From assembly GCA_026874595.1 (NCBI GenBank), contig CM049313.1, forward strand, positions 37,414,659 to 37,478,658: DNA of 64,000 bases, written 5' to 3'. Shown here in pieces: positions 37,914 to 49,417 of this stretch. How positions within the stretch are numbered: the stretch's first letter is position 1; each line of letters opens with the position of its first letter. Below the pieces are notes generated by a model. It was not told where the DNA came from. It did no database searches and saw nothing but the letters and a program-made list of their open reading frames with translations. Source of the DNA: Sipunculus nudus. Its lineage: Eukaryota > Annelida > Sipuncula > Golfingiida > Sipunculidae. A program made the position numbers and the translations under genes.

Positions 37914-39447
37914 CCAGCTACTAGGGCCCTGCGCGGGCTGAAAAATTGAACCCGCACCCGCCCCGCATCATGCCCTGTCAACCCGCAGCCCGCCCCGCAA
38001 TAAAAAAAATAAATTCAGCCCGCCCCGCCCCGCAGTTGCTTTGATTCTTTCAGCCCGCACCCGCCCCGCAAAATGTTCTTTCAGCCCGCACCCGCCCCGC
38101 CCCGCGTTTTTTAAGTTTCTGGCCCGCAGTCCAGCCCGCAAAATACTTAAAAATAGTTTTCGAATCCAAAGGTTTACATATCAAAATATTTTACAGCACA
38201 TGTATAAGACACGCTTATTATTAATATAAATAAAATGTTTGCTGATTGGAAAGAAAAATTTATTTGAATACGTTTTTGCAATAAATCAAACCATAATTCA
38301 TGAAATATTTTTTAAAGACATGTTTGATAGGTTAGATGGATTTAATTTTTAGATAATAATTTAACACACCTTAATTATGTTTTCATATTTTACAGGGGTA
38401 ATAAATAAACCTTTGGTTTATTGTGTCTGTTTCTATACTTAAATATATATAAAAAAAGTAAAGACAAAAATTAGACTTCTTTAAAGTATTTGTACCCAAA
38501 GTGACCCTTTAGAATAGTATTGGCTAATCACAAGTTATCAAACTAACAAGATGTGTTGCTGGTTAAATTTTTATAGTCATAATCTGCTAATTAACTGAAA
38601 CTGAGACTAATCAGGTCAAGGAAGTAAAGGGGTAATCTGTCTGATGTGGCTTTCAGTTCAGGATGTTTATTGAGATCTGGACATGGCCAGAGCCTTGTTT
38701 CTTACAGCAATCATCAACACATTATGCTATGACCAAACAGGGATTTGACCAGCCAGTGGCCAGTGTCATTTACAAATAGACAGCACATGGAGTTACAATT
38801 AGATAAGGAGTCCACCTTAGGCTTTGTGCAGTTCCAGGTCAATTGAGTCACCTACAGAGCCAGCTGTAGCCAGACACTGTCTATTACAAGATCAAAGGTA
38901 ATCAAGCCCTTGCTTAACTCCCAGCCATATTATGTAATATGTGAGACCTGACACAAGTACAGGGTTACAGTCCATATACAACATCAGGCCAGGTAACTTT
39001 ATACAAAGTTATGACTAGCTCCCATTGCAAAGACAATTGTTTAAAGTCTAGATTTCAGATTAAGGATGCACTATCTATTTTGCATAACAAATCGATGTTA
39101 TACCTAGAAAAGACACATTTGCATAGTGTTGTTACAACTGTCAGTCAGAATAAGGGGTTAACAGGGATATATTTTTTTTATTCAAATTTACGACACCTGA
39201 AAACATTTTATACAAAAATTCCAATTTCTTCAAATGATATTCTTTGTAAAGTATAATTTTATATTCATATTTTACTGAACTGCCAGATCATCAACCCGCA
39301 GCCCGCCCCGCCTCGCACAGACGTCATTTCGGCCCGCCCCGCCCCGCACTTTCTTAGATGTAGCCCGCCCCGCCCCGCAAAGATTCCTATGCGGGCCCCC
39401 GCGGGCTGCGGGTCAAAACCCGCCCCGCGCAGGGCCCTACCAGCTAC
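37914..39447. mobile_element. Non-autonomous hAT-type DNA transposon with intact 8-bp TSD
   Basis: The element proper is 37,922-39,439 (1,518 bp). It starts TAGGGCCCTGCGCGGG and ends with the exact reverse complement CCCGCGCAGGGCCCTA. It is flanked by the direct repeat CCAGCTAC at 37,914-37,921 and 39,440-39,447. An 8-bp target duplication and ends of the form T-A-G-G-G fit the hAT superfamily. Both subterminal regions (about 37,940-38,140 and 39,295-39,425) are packed with AGCCCGCCCCGC motifs, plausibly transposase-binding repeats by analogy with other hAT elements. The ~1.1-kb interior is AT-rich. Its only frame over 60 codons outside the C-rich repeats (81 codons at 39,011) shows no transposase motif, so movement would need a transposase supplied elsewhere. 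Confidence 0.9.
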
Positions 39448-40430
39448 ACAAAAACAGACCTTGATTCATTGAGCCACCATGGTGCCTTTTTCATGAATAT
39501 TGAACAAGTCTGCAAGTGTTCGAACCGAAATCACAACTGTTCACTATATATCACTTACAAGTGGCAAATCATGTGTCGATATTCAGATATTGATAAAGAC
39601 TGACACGGAATCGATAAAACCACTTATTCAGGGCTTATTATTCCACATATAGTGTTGTCATCTAATATTCACAAGTTAATCATAACAACGAGGACTTTTT
39701 TATATATTCGGGCACATCCTCCATCAAGTTTCAGTAATACCTGAAATATTTACAAGTAATCACGTAAGTACTGACTGAATGTGTACTTAATTAAGATGCC
39801 TGGACAGATAGGTTATCGGATTTGGACGGTATTTTAAGCAATGTCATTCCTCGTGATAATTACATCGTGCTCCCGGGGATAAATCCAGGTATGTTGTAGC
39901 GTACCTTCATTTTGTAATAGTAAGTATAACGCAAATTGATAATCAGCTGTGGATGAAGCAAAGGCTTAGGGAATTCAGCTCACTGATCGGAATAAATTAT
40001 TTGTTTACTTTATTTACGCCGACTTTTTAAAGTTATCGTCCCCACCGGCACTCCGTCTCGAATTCGTACCTTTTTAAAGAGTATTAATCTCTAAATGGAA
40101 ACGGTAGAATACTCCCTGGAACCGCCTCTGACAATTTTTGCAATTTTTCCCAATTGTTTTAATCAAACTGAGGCGTTTATAATTAAATGGATGAAAAAAG
40201 AGGACTATTTCAAAAGATGAAATGCAATGATTTAGGCAAACGAGAGGTTCATTGTGAAGGACTGATGTACAGCTCAGATTAAGGAGTTATATTCCTTACT
40301 CTAACGTCATGAACTGATTTAACTATGGTCAAATAAAATTCGATTAAACTATGTATTTGTTATTTTTTTCTGTTAGAGATGAAATCAAAGCAAAGAAATA
40401 ATAAAACGATTTTTTATTACATTTTTGTTG
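39448..40430. other. Unannotated stretch
   Basis: No supported feature. Confidence 0.5.
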
Positions 40431-40925
40431 AGGTAACGTCCATTTTAATGCTTATTTTACTACTTTGAACCTGTACGTACATCTGCACCCAGTTTTGGTT
40501 TGAGACTGTGTGACAGGGGAAGAATATGTTTCCTCTGTTTTTTAATATGTTTTTTGTGGAGGTAACCGCCTCCAATTTTTAATTCTAACTAAACTACGTC
40601 TATCTACATCTGCCGAATTCCATCAGTATCACACGCTTCCTCTCATTTTATATCGTGGTGTCAATCAGGCCCAGTGATTACTGCACCTGCGGGCCCTGCA
40701 TGCGTAATCGTCCCCATTCCTGGGTCCTACTACCGAGGAACCCCCGAAAGGAGAGCTAGCTCGTTTGTGAGTGAAAATGGGCGATTGGCATTGACTTCCC
40801 ATTAAGCCTGCAGAGCACTCACCCTTGGTGGGGCCGAGCGTGAAATACCTCATCGCGACGGCTGATATTCGAACTCACGAGCTCCAAACTCTGTCATGTG
40901 CTCTACCCCTGAGCCATAAAAGTCA
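40431..40925 (-). mobile_element. tRNA-derived SINE with duplicated tail
   Basis: Read on the minus strand, the head has a good RNA polymerase III A box (TGGCTCAGGGGTAGAGC, complement of 40,901-40,917) and a B-box-like GAGTTCGAATATC (complement of 40,864-40,876), spaced as in a tRNA. The body includes GGCCCCACCAAGGGTGAGTG and CTTAATGGGAAGTCAATG. The 3' segment, up to GGAGGCGGTTACC, occurs twice about 126 bases apart (ending near 40,557 and 40,431). Related copies lie at 14.0 kb and 42.4 kb. No CCA end or cloverleaf is kept, so this is not a tRNA gene. Confidence 0.7.
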
Positions 40926-41270
40926 GAGTTCCTTTCCTTTAAATCCTTATCACCAAGGTTACTACCGCAGCTGGGTGTCCAGGTTTTGTAATCATCCGAT
41001 ATGTTTTTAACTTAAGCTCATTCATTTAACCTTTAAAATTGACCAGAAGACACTGATCCCAATGCCCGTTGGCTGTTACTTTTGTTAATGTCCACTTGTT
41101 TCTAACATGTGAAACGGCCCGGAAAAAAAAATAATCCAAACCAACTTTAGAAGGATTTCTTAGTTTTGGTAAGGGGCGTAGTTTACCAGCAAGTGACCTT
41201 TTGTACACACGCACAAATGCAATAAATCACCTTTGGTTATGTATTTTTCTGTTTGCAACATTGGCGGAAG

Positions 41271-41333
41271 AACCGTGTTTACTAAGAGCTTGTAAATAAA
41301 CAACCGTGTTTACTAAGAGCTTGTAAATAAACA
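41271..41333. repeat. 31-bp perfect tandem duplication
   Basis: AACCGTGTTTACTAAGAGCT and the next 11 bases occur twice back to back, at 41,271 and 41,302, without differences that I can see. The unit has no recognisable content. Confidence 0.9.
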
Positions 41334-41469
41334 AAGTCATACATCCTTCACAGAGGCTTATAAGAATCTTTTTAAAAGGAACCCCCTTAAGTCCATTAAT
41401 ATTTGCGCAAAGTAGCCAGAAATCACGTAAATTCTCCAGAAAAAGTGTGTGAATAGCTTACTTTAAGTC

Positions 41470-41600
41470 TGTAGAACGTTCACTCTAGGTGGCGCTGACC
41501 GTAAAATTTATAATCTTTCCTCGACTCAGTGACGAAATTTTAATCTTCTGGCTTTGGTTATTATGCTTTACCCCTAAGCCACGGAGGTCGGTCGTATAGG
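41470..41600 (-). mobile_element. Degenerate SINE fragment
   Basis: On the minus strand, GTGGCTTAGGGGTAAAGC resembles the A box of the 40.9-kb SINE, and GTCAGCGCCACCTAGAGTGA lies at the position of its GGCCCCACC...GTGAGTG body. The B-box region is no longer clear. It is probably an old copy of the same or a related family. Confidence 0.4.
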
Positions 41601-42260
41601 ATATAAGGGGTATCGTGATACATTTACAAACACGGTATGGACGGACTTCTCTGTCAACTCAACGTTCCATCCAACGTCGTCACTAATCGCCGGACAACAT
41701 ACCTGGCGCAGGCGACAGGCAGATTTAACATTATGCATTTATTTGTCAATCATTAATTTGCATTAAGGTTTTTTATGTCGGTAAGACTTAAACTAGAATC
41801 CGTTACGGAGCAGAGGGGCTGGCATATGTAAAAATTCTTTTGTGTAAATAAAGGTTTATTCTAAGTAATTTCCAGCTGTGAATGCATCGTCTTGTTCAAT
41901 CTATAATTAGTGTATAAGAACCGTTACTGTATCATGGTAGACCATCAAGGCAAGGACAATGCAAAATATAAAAGACAGATCTATCATAAAAAGCCTTCAG
42001 AAATAGAATATTAAGCCTTAATGCGGATACTGCTCTGTTGTCTATATCGGGTATTTTTAACCAACAACATCTATTAGTGGCTGATCTTATCTCGGCTGAA
42101 CCTTGCAATGTACATGTATTGTCCATTGTAACAACTCCTTACAGATGCGGGTCTTTACTGCTGCATGTCAAATTTATAGCTATTCCAGAAACCAACAGTA
42201 AGAGTACTTTGAGCAGGTAATAAGGAATAATTCTTACTTTGATGACTTAGCCTCTCTAAA

Positions 42261-42290
42261 TGTCTGTCTGTCTGTCTGTCTGTCTGTCTG

Positions 42291-42349
<59 letters not shown>

Positions 42350-42350
42350 G
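42261..42350. repeat. Compound (TCTG)n(TC)n microsatellite
   Basis: About eight TCTG units pass into about 28 TC dinucleotides with one TTTC interruption. It abuts a fragment of the 40-kb SINE tail, so it may have grown at the end of that copy. Confidence 0.95.
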
Positions 42351-42357
42351 TTGTTTG

Positions 42358-42500
42358 AGGTCGCCTCCATTTTTTTAATCCAGCTTAACTTAGTATATGC
42401 AACGCTGCAGATTTCCATTCCTTTTGACAGTAGCACGCGCTTCCTCTCATTTTATTTCCTGCTGTTAACCAGGCGTCGTGACTTACTTCTGCACCTGCTC
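42358..42500 (-). mobile_element. 3' fragment of the 40-kb SINE family
   Basis: It matches the 3' part of the 40.4-40.7 kb copy. Shared strings include CTCCATTTTTTTAATC/CTCCAATTTTTAATTC, GCGCTTCCTCTCATTTTAT and TTCTGCACCTGC/TACTGCACCTGC, in the same order and orientation. The tRNA-like head is missing, so the copy is truncated. Confidence 0.6.
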
Positions 42501-43480
42501 CCAAATGTTACAAATAATTTGATATAATTATAAAAATATATAAAAATAATATAAAATATATTTATATATATAAATATATATAATAAAAATATTTTATACA
42601 CATCAGATATCAGAATAGATCCCTGAATATTCAGTTCCGTAGACACCATTTTGCCTATTGTGTCAATTTTTATAAATAATATATAATATATTTTTTAAAT
42701 AAAAATCAACAAAGTTTTAGCTATATTCATCCAGTTCATGTGATTTTTATCACTTGATCATTTGTATCCAACTTGTGGCGCCATCTACAGATAACCTGAC
42801 TTAGTAAACTCATAAACCCCTTTAACAACAAAGACCCTGCATGGATCTTAGTGTAATTAAAAATACACGAAAGTTAGGAGTACGCACGGGGCCAAGGTCA
42901 AGAAACACGTGACTAAGTAATGTAGACAAACTGATGTCCCTGTAAAACGAGCTGTGACTGGTAGATGTAATAAACATCTGAGTCAATCAGCTTTGTTTAT
43001 CGTCTTTGTTAGTTGTCCTTGCCTGCAAAACACACTCCTCAATAGTACGGACAGGCGCTCCGCAGTAAAAACCCTCTCTCTCCAATCAGCAATTGCTAAG
43101 TTCCTAATGTAACAGCATACGTTCTTGTTTCGGTCCGACGTCAGACAAATAGATGTTTATGGCAAGTTCAATTTCCGTATTGGCAGCACTTCTTCAGCCA
43201 ATGAACACAGTAAACTCTAATCAAGGACATGGAGTAACTTTTTAAGCACTGCCCATGTAGTGGGGTTATAGCTCATGTTCATGCACAGATGATGTATTAA
43301 TGTGGTGATAGGTATAATGAGGAAGTCATCATCAATGTTTCCAAATATTAGAATTACTGTTTTTTATAATAAAATAGATGGATGATTACTTTCCTAAGAT
43401 AAGATGATTTTATATTGGGCAATATCCGGAGTAAAACAAATTGATTATAACGTGAAAAGCTGGAATTATTTGCCTTCCAG

Positions 43481-45563
43481 GGAGTGACGAAGCTCAACAC
43501 TCAGCAGGAGAGAGTGACGAGGCACACAGCAGGAGAGAGCGACGAAGCTCAGCACACAGCAGGAGAGAGTGACGAAGCTCAGCACTCAGCAGGAGAGAGT
43601 GACGAAGCTCAGCACACAGCAGGACAGAGTGGCGAAGGTCAGCACACAGCAGGAGAGAGTGACGAAGCTCAGCACTCAGCAGGAGAGAGTAACGAGGCTC
43701 AGCACACAGCAGGAGGGATTTACGGAGCTCAGCACTCAGCAGGAGAGAGTGACGAAGCTCAGCACTCAGCAGGAAAGAGTAACGAGGCTCAGCACACAGT
43801 AGGAGGGATTGACGAGGCACAAAGTAGGAGAGAGTGACGAAGCTCGACACACAGCAGGAGAGAGTGACGAAGCACAACACACAGCAGGAAAGAGGGTGAC
43901 CAGGCACACAGCAGGAGAGAGTAACGTGGCTCAGTACTCAGCTGGAGCGAGTGACGAGGCGCACAACAGGAGAGAGTGACGAACCTCAGTTCACAACAGG
44001 AGAGAGTGACGAACCTCAGCACACAAGAGGAGAGAGTGACGAAGCTCAGCACACAGCAGGAGAGAGTGACGAGGCACACAGCAGGAGAGAGTGACGAAGC
44101 TCAGCTCACAGCAGGAGAGAGTAACGAGGCGTAGCACACAGCAGGAGAGAGTGACGAGGCACACAGCAGGAGAGAGTGACGAAGCTCAGCTCACAGCAGG
44201 AGAGAGTAACGAGGCTCACCACACAGCAGGAGAGAGTGACGAGGCACACAGCAGGAGAGAGTAACGAAGCTCAGCTCACACCAGGAGAGAGTAAAGAGGC
44301 TCAGCACACAGCAGGAGAAAGTGACGAGGCAAACAGCAGGAGAGAGTGATGAGGCTCAACACACATCAGCAGGAGAGAGTGACCAGGCACACAGCAGGAG
44401 AGAGTGACGAAGCTCAGCACTCAGCAGGGAGGGTGACGAAGCTCAGCACACAGCAGGAGAGAGTAACGAGGCTCAGCACACAGCAGGAGGAAGTGACGAG
44501 GCACAAAACAGGAGAGAGTGACGAACCTCAGCACACAACAGGAGAGAGTGACGAAGCTCAGCACTCAGCAGGAGAGAGTGACGAAGCTCAGCACACAGCA
44601 GGAGAGAGTAACGAGGCTCAGCACACAGCAGGAGGGATTGACGAAGCTCAGCTCTCAGCAGGAGAGAGTGACGAAGCTCAGCAATCAGCAGGAGAGAGTA
44701 ACGAGGCTCAGCACACAGCAGGAGGGAGTGACGAGGCACATAGCGGGAAAAAGCGACGAAGCTCAGCACACAGCAGGAGAGAGTGACGAAGCTCAGCACT
44801 CAGCAGGGGAGAGTGACGAAGCTCAGCACACAGCAGGATAGAGTAACGAGGCTTAGCACACAGCAGGAGTGAGTGACGAGGCACACTGCAGGAGAGATTG
44901 ACGAAGCTCAGCACACAGCAGGTGAGAGTAACGAGGCTCAGCACACAGCAGGAGGGAATGACGAAGCTTAGCTCTCAGCAGGAGAGAGTAACGAGGCTCA
45001 GCACACAGCAGGAGAGAGTGCTGAGGCAGACAGCAGGAGAGTGACGAAGCTCAACACACAGCAGAAGAGAGTAATGAAGCACAGCACACAGCAGGAGAGA
45101 GTGACCAGGCACACAGCAGGAGAGAGTAACGTGGCTCAGCACATAGCAGGAGGTAGTGACGAGGCGCACAACAGGAGAGAGTGACGAAACTCAGTTCACA
45201 TCAGGAGATAGTGACGAAGCTCAGCACACAGCAGGATAGAGTAACGACGCTCAGCACATAGCAGGAGGTAGTGACGAGGCACACAACAGGAGAGAGTGAC
45301 GAAGCTCAGCACACAACAGGAGAGAGTGACGAAGCTCAGCACACAGCAGGAGAGAGTAACAACGCTCAGCACACAGCAGGAGAGAGTAACGACGCTCAGC
45401 TCACAGCAGGACGAAGTGACGAAGCTCAGCACACAGCAGGAGAGAGTAACGACGCTCAGCACACAGCAGGAGAGAGTAACGACGCTCAGCACACAATACG
45501 AGAGAGTGACGAAGCTCAGCACACAGTACGAGAGAGTGACGAAGCTCAGCACACAGCAGGAGA
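43481..45563. repeat. 30-bp satellite-like array A
   Basis: Roughly 70 units of GAAGCTCAGCACACAGCAGG plus AGAGAGTGAC, with a shorter 25-bp form lacking five bases (GACCAGGCACACAGCAGG type). Common variants are GACGAAG/AACGAGG and CACACAG/CACTCAG. Open frames exist on both strands because the unit is ten codons, but the 25-bp form breaks every register, so I do not regard it as coding. It is the counterpart of the longer array B. Confidence 0.93.
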
Positions 45564-46516
45564 ACTTAATTCAAGACAGACCTGACCTCGGGTCAGCTTT
45601 GGACTTTATTATTTTGACAGCTACAAGGGGCTACTAAGTATACTGGTTTTCGGACTTTTTAAACGTATAATGTTAATTTTGTCATATTTATGGTTCTGGT
45701 TGAGAGTATGATGTTTTACAGACACGTTATGCTAATGTCAACTCACAGATTCCGAAGTGATTAAAACCAAATAACAATAAAAAAAATCACGGTACACTAG
45801 ATTTCAATCACATGGGTGCTCTAAAAAAGTAGGGCCATGTGTCTGAAGACTATATTAGCATAATGACAATGTTGATTTATCTATAGTACTAAAAGCATGA
45901 AAGAAATATATGTTCTCATGTTTAGGTGATGATGATAAAAATGCTAAACGTGGTGCATAAGGAAAACACAAGGGTATATTTTATTCTATCCCTTTTAGGG
46001 GCCGGTAGCTGGCAAATCAAATGGTTGAGTTGGCGCTCGATCCGTGATATACGTTAATAGGGGTTTAAGATTTTTCTCACGGTTAGTTGTTTTGATGAAT
46101 TCTCAATCATATTTCACGATATGCATTAGCTTGGTTAATAACTGAACATTTATCTTCGAACATGTAACTTCATATGTAAATACACATTCTATCAAATTGT
46201 TTATTTTTCATGTTTCTGTTTCCGGTGATTAATCAACCGCAAATATACCTTAAGCGAACCCAGAACAGATACACAATCTTTATGACTATCTGGAAAGCTG
46301 CACCATTATCCATGCAAGCTGACATTTATTGCTAACATATTACAGACATAAAAACAGTGATACTGGCCCATAACAGCGGAGATAATACCGGAGCCTGCTT
46401 CTGAACACTCTAATCCCAACTCATTAACACCGTAATATTTATAGTCCGATGAAAATAGAGATTATAAGAGCGTTCTCAGCGGCCTGAGTACCTATTAAAC
46501 CATCCGTCTAGTGCCT
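45564..46516 (+). other. Duplicated unique sequence right of array A
   Basis: Non-repetitive sequence that pairs with 59,014-59,998 in copy B (for example GTCATATTTATGGTTCTGG, CAATCTTTATGAC, TGCACCATTATCCATGCAAG). No gene is seen. The match stops at AGTGCCT, where the truncated retrotransposon begins. Confidence 0.8.
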
Positions 46517-47671
46517 TAAGCAGTTATTACAGATTTCTTTTTAAAATGACTGGTCTTTGTTGGACTTGGATACAGTGGACGTGGACTGAGGTGTAGCAAT
46601 GGACTTTGTTGAACTATCAGGACTACTAGTACTGGATGACTGCGCTTTAAACTTCTTTTGATTTACATTCTTACTGATTTACATTCTTGTTTAAGATTGA
46701 CTGGTTTGATTTGCTAGTAAAGGACATTTTGTGTGTTAATGAATAATCATCAGCTAATTGAGCAGCAAGTCAAGTGTTTCAGGACTTTTCTTATCAAGAG
46801 AAGTTTTAACATCTGCGTTAATGCAGCGCTTTAATTCTTCAAGCAAAATCAATTGGCGCAAATTGTCATAATCTTACATTTTTAGAACTACGCCAGCGTT
46901 CAAACAATTGCTCTTTTGTCCTAGCGAATTCGACGTAGGTCTGTTCTTTGCGCTTTTTCCAATTTCTGAATTTTCTGGCGGTAAGCCTCTGGAACTAACT
47001 TATAACCTTTCAGGATTAACCGTTTTACCAGGTCATAGTCAGTAGCAGCTTCGACTGAAAGCTCTGTATAAATTTCTCTGGCCTTGCCAGTCAATACACT
47101 TTGTAACATCATAGTCCCATTTTCCTTAGGCCATTTTAAATTTTCAGTTACCTTCTCAAAGTGTAAGAATTATTTATCAATCTCTTTTTCTTGAAAAGGT
47201 GGGACAAATCTAATATGTTTAGTAACAACAAAACTGTGAGATGGGGCAGCACCTAGACATGTTCTACTTTAAGTCTTTCTAACTCCAGTCGTTTTAACTC
47301 AATTTCTTTTATCTTTTCTAGTCTTTCTCTTTCTAACCTTTCATGTTCTTCCCTCTCTTCTCTCTGTTTTTCTTTTTCGAATTCTAACTGTTTTAATACT
47401 AGCTCATGTTGCATTTTCAACTTTTTTCATTCTAACTGCATAGCAAGGCTGTCATTTTTTTATGTTTCTACTTCACTCTCTTCATTTTTTTATGTTTCAT
47501 TATCTTCAATTAAACCTTTGCTAGCTAGATCTTGCATGATTTAGCAATGATAGCTTTTTTCACACTTAGCCCTAAGTGTTGTCCCAAACGCAATAACTGT
47601 TCCTCAGTCAACTGTTCAGGTTGATCAGGGTCGGGATCGTCAACAAATGTCTCAGGTTTGAAATCTGCCAT
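46517..47671 (-). pseudogene. Broken gag of a Ty3/gypsy-type element
   Basis: The start codon at 47,671 opens a 48-residue acidic segment (begins MADFKPETFVDDPDPDQ) that stops at 47,525. A Lys/Glu-rich coiled-coil segment follows (about 47,430-47,265), then a capsid/SCAN-like segment. The latter has an internal TAA at about 47,180, an intact 63-codon run 47,112-46,921 with KAREIYTELSV and YKLVPEAYRQK, and a register shift near 46,920. After another shift comes a further helical part (about 46,890-46,720). The last residues are CNNCLRH, the first half of a CCHC zinc knuckle, at about 46,540-46,520. Gag would package RNA and form particles; here several stops and shifts disable it. The family match is by motif recognition only. 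Confidence 0.8.
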
Positions 47672-47813
47672 GTTAAGATGTTAAAATAATAATAAAAAAC
47701 CACTGAGATAAATCCTGTAAACAATCTACTGTAAACAATATGTACTCTTGTTAACAATGTATGATAAAACAAAATCAAGGTCAAGGCCTAATAAATTTTC
47801 AAAAATATTAAGC

Positions 47814-47831
47814 ATCCTGGACGAGCCCCCA
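47814..47831 (-). promoter_or_regulatory. Retrotransposon primer binding site (tRNA-Pro type)
   Basis: On the minus strand the sequence is TGGGGGCTCGTCCAGGAT. The 3' end of tRNA-Pro would pair with TGGGGGCTCGTCCGGGAT, so 17 of 18 positions match. It lies five bases downstream of the LTR end and about 140 bases before the gag start, the expected place to prime minus-strand DNA synthesis. The same tRNA-Pro-type site is known from murine leukaemia-type retroviruses; here it marks an LTR retrotransposon. Confidence 0.85.
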
Positions 47832-47836
47832 ATTTA

Positions 47837-48658
47837 TATTACGGAACCTTATATAAACAGATCACGAATGTGTGATGAACACAAAATTTTGTAATGGAGA
47901 TAAAAAAAATTAGATTCTGTAACACTAGGCAGCGTGAAATGTCTAGGGGAATGTATAAAGAATTCAGTGGTGTTTTGTTAACAAATAACTATAATTTATT
48001 CTTAAAACAACCCTAACATTACAATACACTAAATCAATACAATTATACAGTAAAACAGCGGTATAACAACAAATCAATACAATCACACAGTAAAATAAAC
48101 AATGTGCACGGTACCTGTATACCACCAACGTCACAACGATAGGTTCTATAAATGTATACTCTCGGAGAATGACATTCCAGTGAAAAGCTCTTGTAACAAT
48201 CCAGAAAGTAAACTTAAGTCCAAACAAGACTAGTCACGCAATCCGGGAGAAAGTCTGAAGAAAATCTATAATTGCCGCGCTCATCGGATAAGGTCCCGGA
48301 AACTGACACACACGCTTCTGCGTCCGCTGGAATCTTTTGCTCTGTCTTGGCTCTAAAACACAGCCCCTTTATATACCTTTTTACCTCAAACCGAGAAGCT
48401 TGTCTTTCTCGAACATTCGAAGAAGCTAACACAACACAGTAAACACGCGTTACAGGAATCATCTAGAAGAACATCGCTGTGTGTGTCTTTACATACCAGG
48501 TCCACACATGACCTCCGCCAGGCGAGAAAGCCCAAGGCTAGCATGACGACGAGAGTTTAACTAGTACGGATTAAACTGTGAATGTAACTAACGGCTAGGC
48601 AAGGGTGTCACAATTCGAGTTACGCCCGTGTCACACAATAAAAAGAGCACCTGTAACA
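47837..48658 (-). mobile_element. 5' LTR of the truncated retrotransposon (LTR copy 1)
   Basis: Minus strand, 822 bp, beginning TGTTACAGGTGCTC and ending GGTTCCGTAATA, where the other copies end GGTTCCGTAACA, so the terminal CA is mutated. A TATA box TATATAAAGG is the complement of 48,366-48,375, followed by GGGCTGTGTTTTAGAGC. An AATAAA is the complement of 47,995-48,000. Frames across it (47,964-48,227 and 48,214-48,462, minus) are LTR by-products. Confidence 0.88.
48366..48375 (-). promoter_or_regulatory. LTR TATA box
   Basis: TATATAAAGG on the minus strand inside LTR copy 1. The same element and the following GGGCTG are present in LTR copy 2 (50,545-50,554), and a variant TATAAATAAGG is present in copy 3, so the site is conserved in the family. 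Confidence 0.65.
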
Positions 48659-48807
48659 TAGGATACATGCTATGTGTTGAGAGTCAGTTAGTAACCGGGG
48701 CCCAGCCCCTATGCACTCTCTGCTCTATGGTTACAATAAAGAATAGTATACATCAACTCAGAGACTTCTAAGTTTCTCGCCAATGCATCCTGGTTATGAT
48801 CTTTACA
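48652..48807 (+). mobile_element. Possible short solo LTR (~156 bp)
   Basis: It begins TGTAACATAGGATACATG and ends ATGATCTTTACA, giving imperfect TGTAA...TTACA termini. It contains ATGGTTACAATAAAGAA with an AATAAA signal. It is absent from copy B, where sequence similarity resumes at TGACCTTCAT. Size and ends fit the short LTRs of some Ty3-type elements. Its first seven bases overlap the terminus of LTR copy 1, and no target duplication is visible, so it could also be a leftover of some other insertion. Confidence 0.4.
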
Positions 48808-49356
48808 CTGTGACCTTCATTAACAACCTAAGGTTGTTTGCATCTGAGACTCAACATTTTTATGAAGCATTTTTTTTTTATTTCTTATGAGTTGCGTCAA
48901 AACGGATCCCATGACGTTACGCTTGATGTATTAGGTAGACTTAACTGTCTGTATTATTTCATTTATTCTTACGTATTCAATTGATTTATCTTTTGATTTT
49001 AGTGATTAAATTTGGATAATCGGGGATAGATTGACCATATTCGATGATATTTATGAAATACAAAACAGACAGGGTCAGGTGTCTGCAAATCTCGCGGCAA
49101 TGACATAATATCAGTAAATTACCCCGTAATTAATCTCAAACAACATTAGGAGCTGTACAGATGCAATAAATTGGACGCAAATTGAGAATTTAAGGAAATT
49201 TTATAACCTCCGACGTCAGTTAGTGAACTTCAAAGGAAAGCGAATTCATTGATGTACGTGATAATCATAAATTCATCTTTTAACGAAGTCGTGTGAGTGA
49301 CAGCCGTATTTACATGAGCGAGTTGACGTTTAGACTGACTTAGGAGCCATTGTTGG

Positions 49357-49417
<61 letters not shown>

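Larger units (their letters stand above)
46517..48658 (-). mobile_element. 3'-truncated Ty3/gypsy-type LTR retrotransposon
   Basis: Minus-strand element in the order LTR (47,837-48,658), primer binding site (47,814-47,831), broken gag (47,671-46,517). Copy B lacks it at the matching point, so insertion, truncation and loss of local sequence happened after the duplication, or B lost it. There is no protease, reverse transcriptase, integrase or second LTR. The sequence stops in the middle of the gag zinc knuckle, exactly where copy A/B similarity ends. Two other LTRs of the family lie at 50,336 and 53,074. Confidence 0.85.

Noticed and set aside
40850-40925. Functional tRNA gene
   Set aside because: The A and B boxes are tRNA-like, but no acceptor stem pairing or intact cloverleaf is visible and the sequence runs on into a SINE body. 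The same holds for 22,050-22,115 and 14,090-14,140.
43484-45637. Long Ser/Asp/Glu/Ala/Gln-rich frames in array A, and similar ones in array B
   Set aside because: The 30-bp unit is ten codons, so all registers tend to stay open. The 25-bp units break every register, and frames are open on both strands.
48214-48462. 82-codon minus-strand frame with a Met start
   Set aside because: It lies inside LTR copy 1, across its TATA region.
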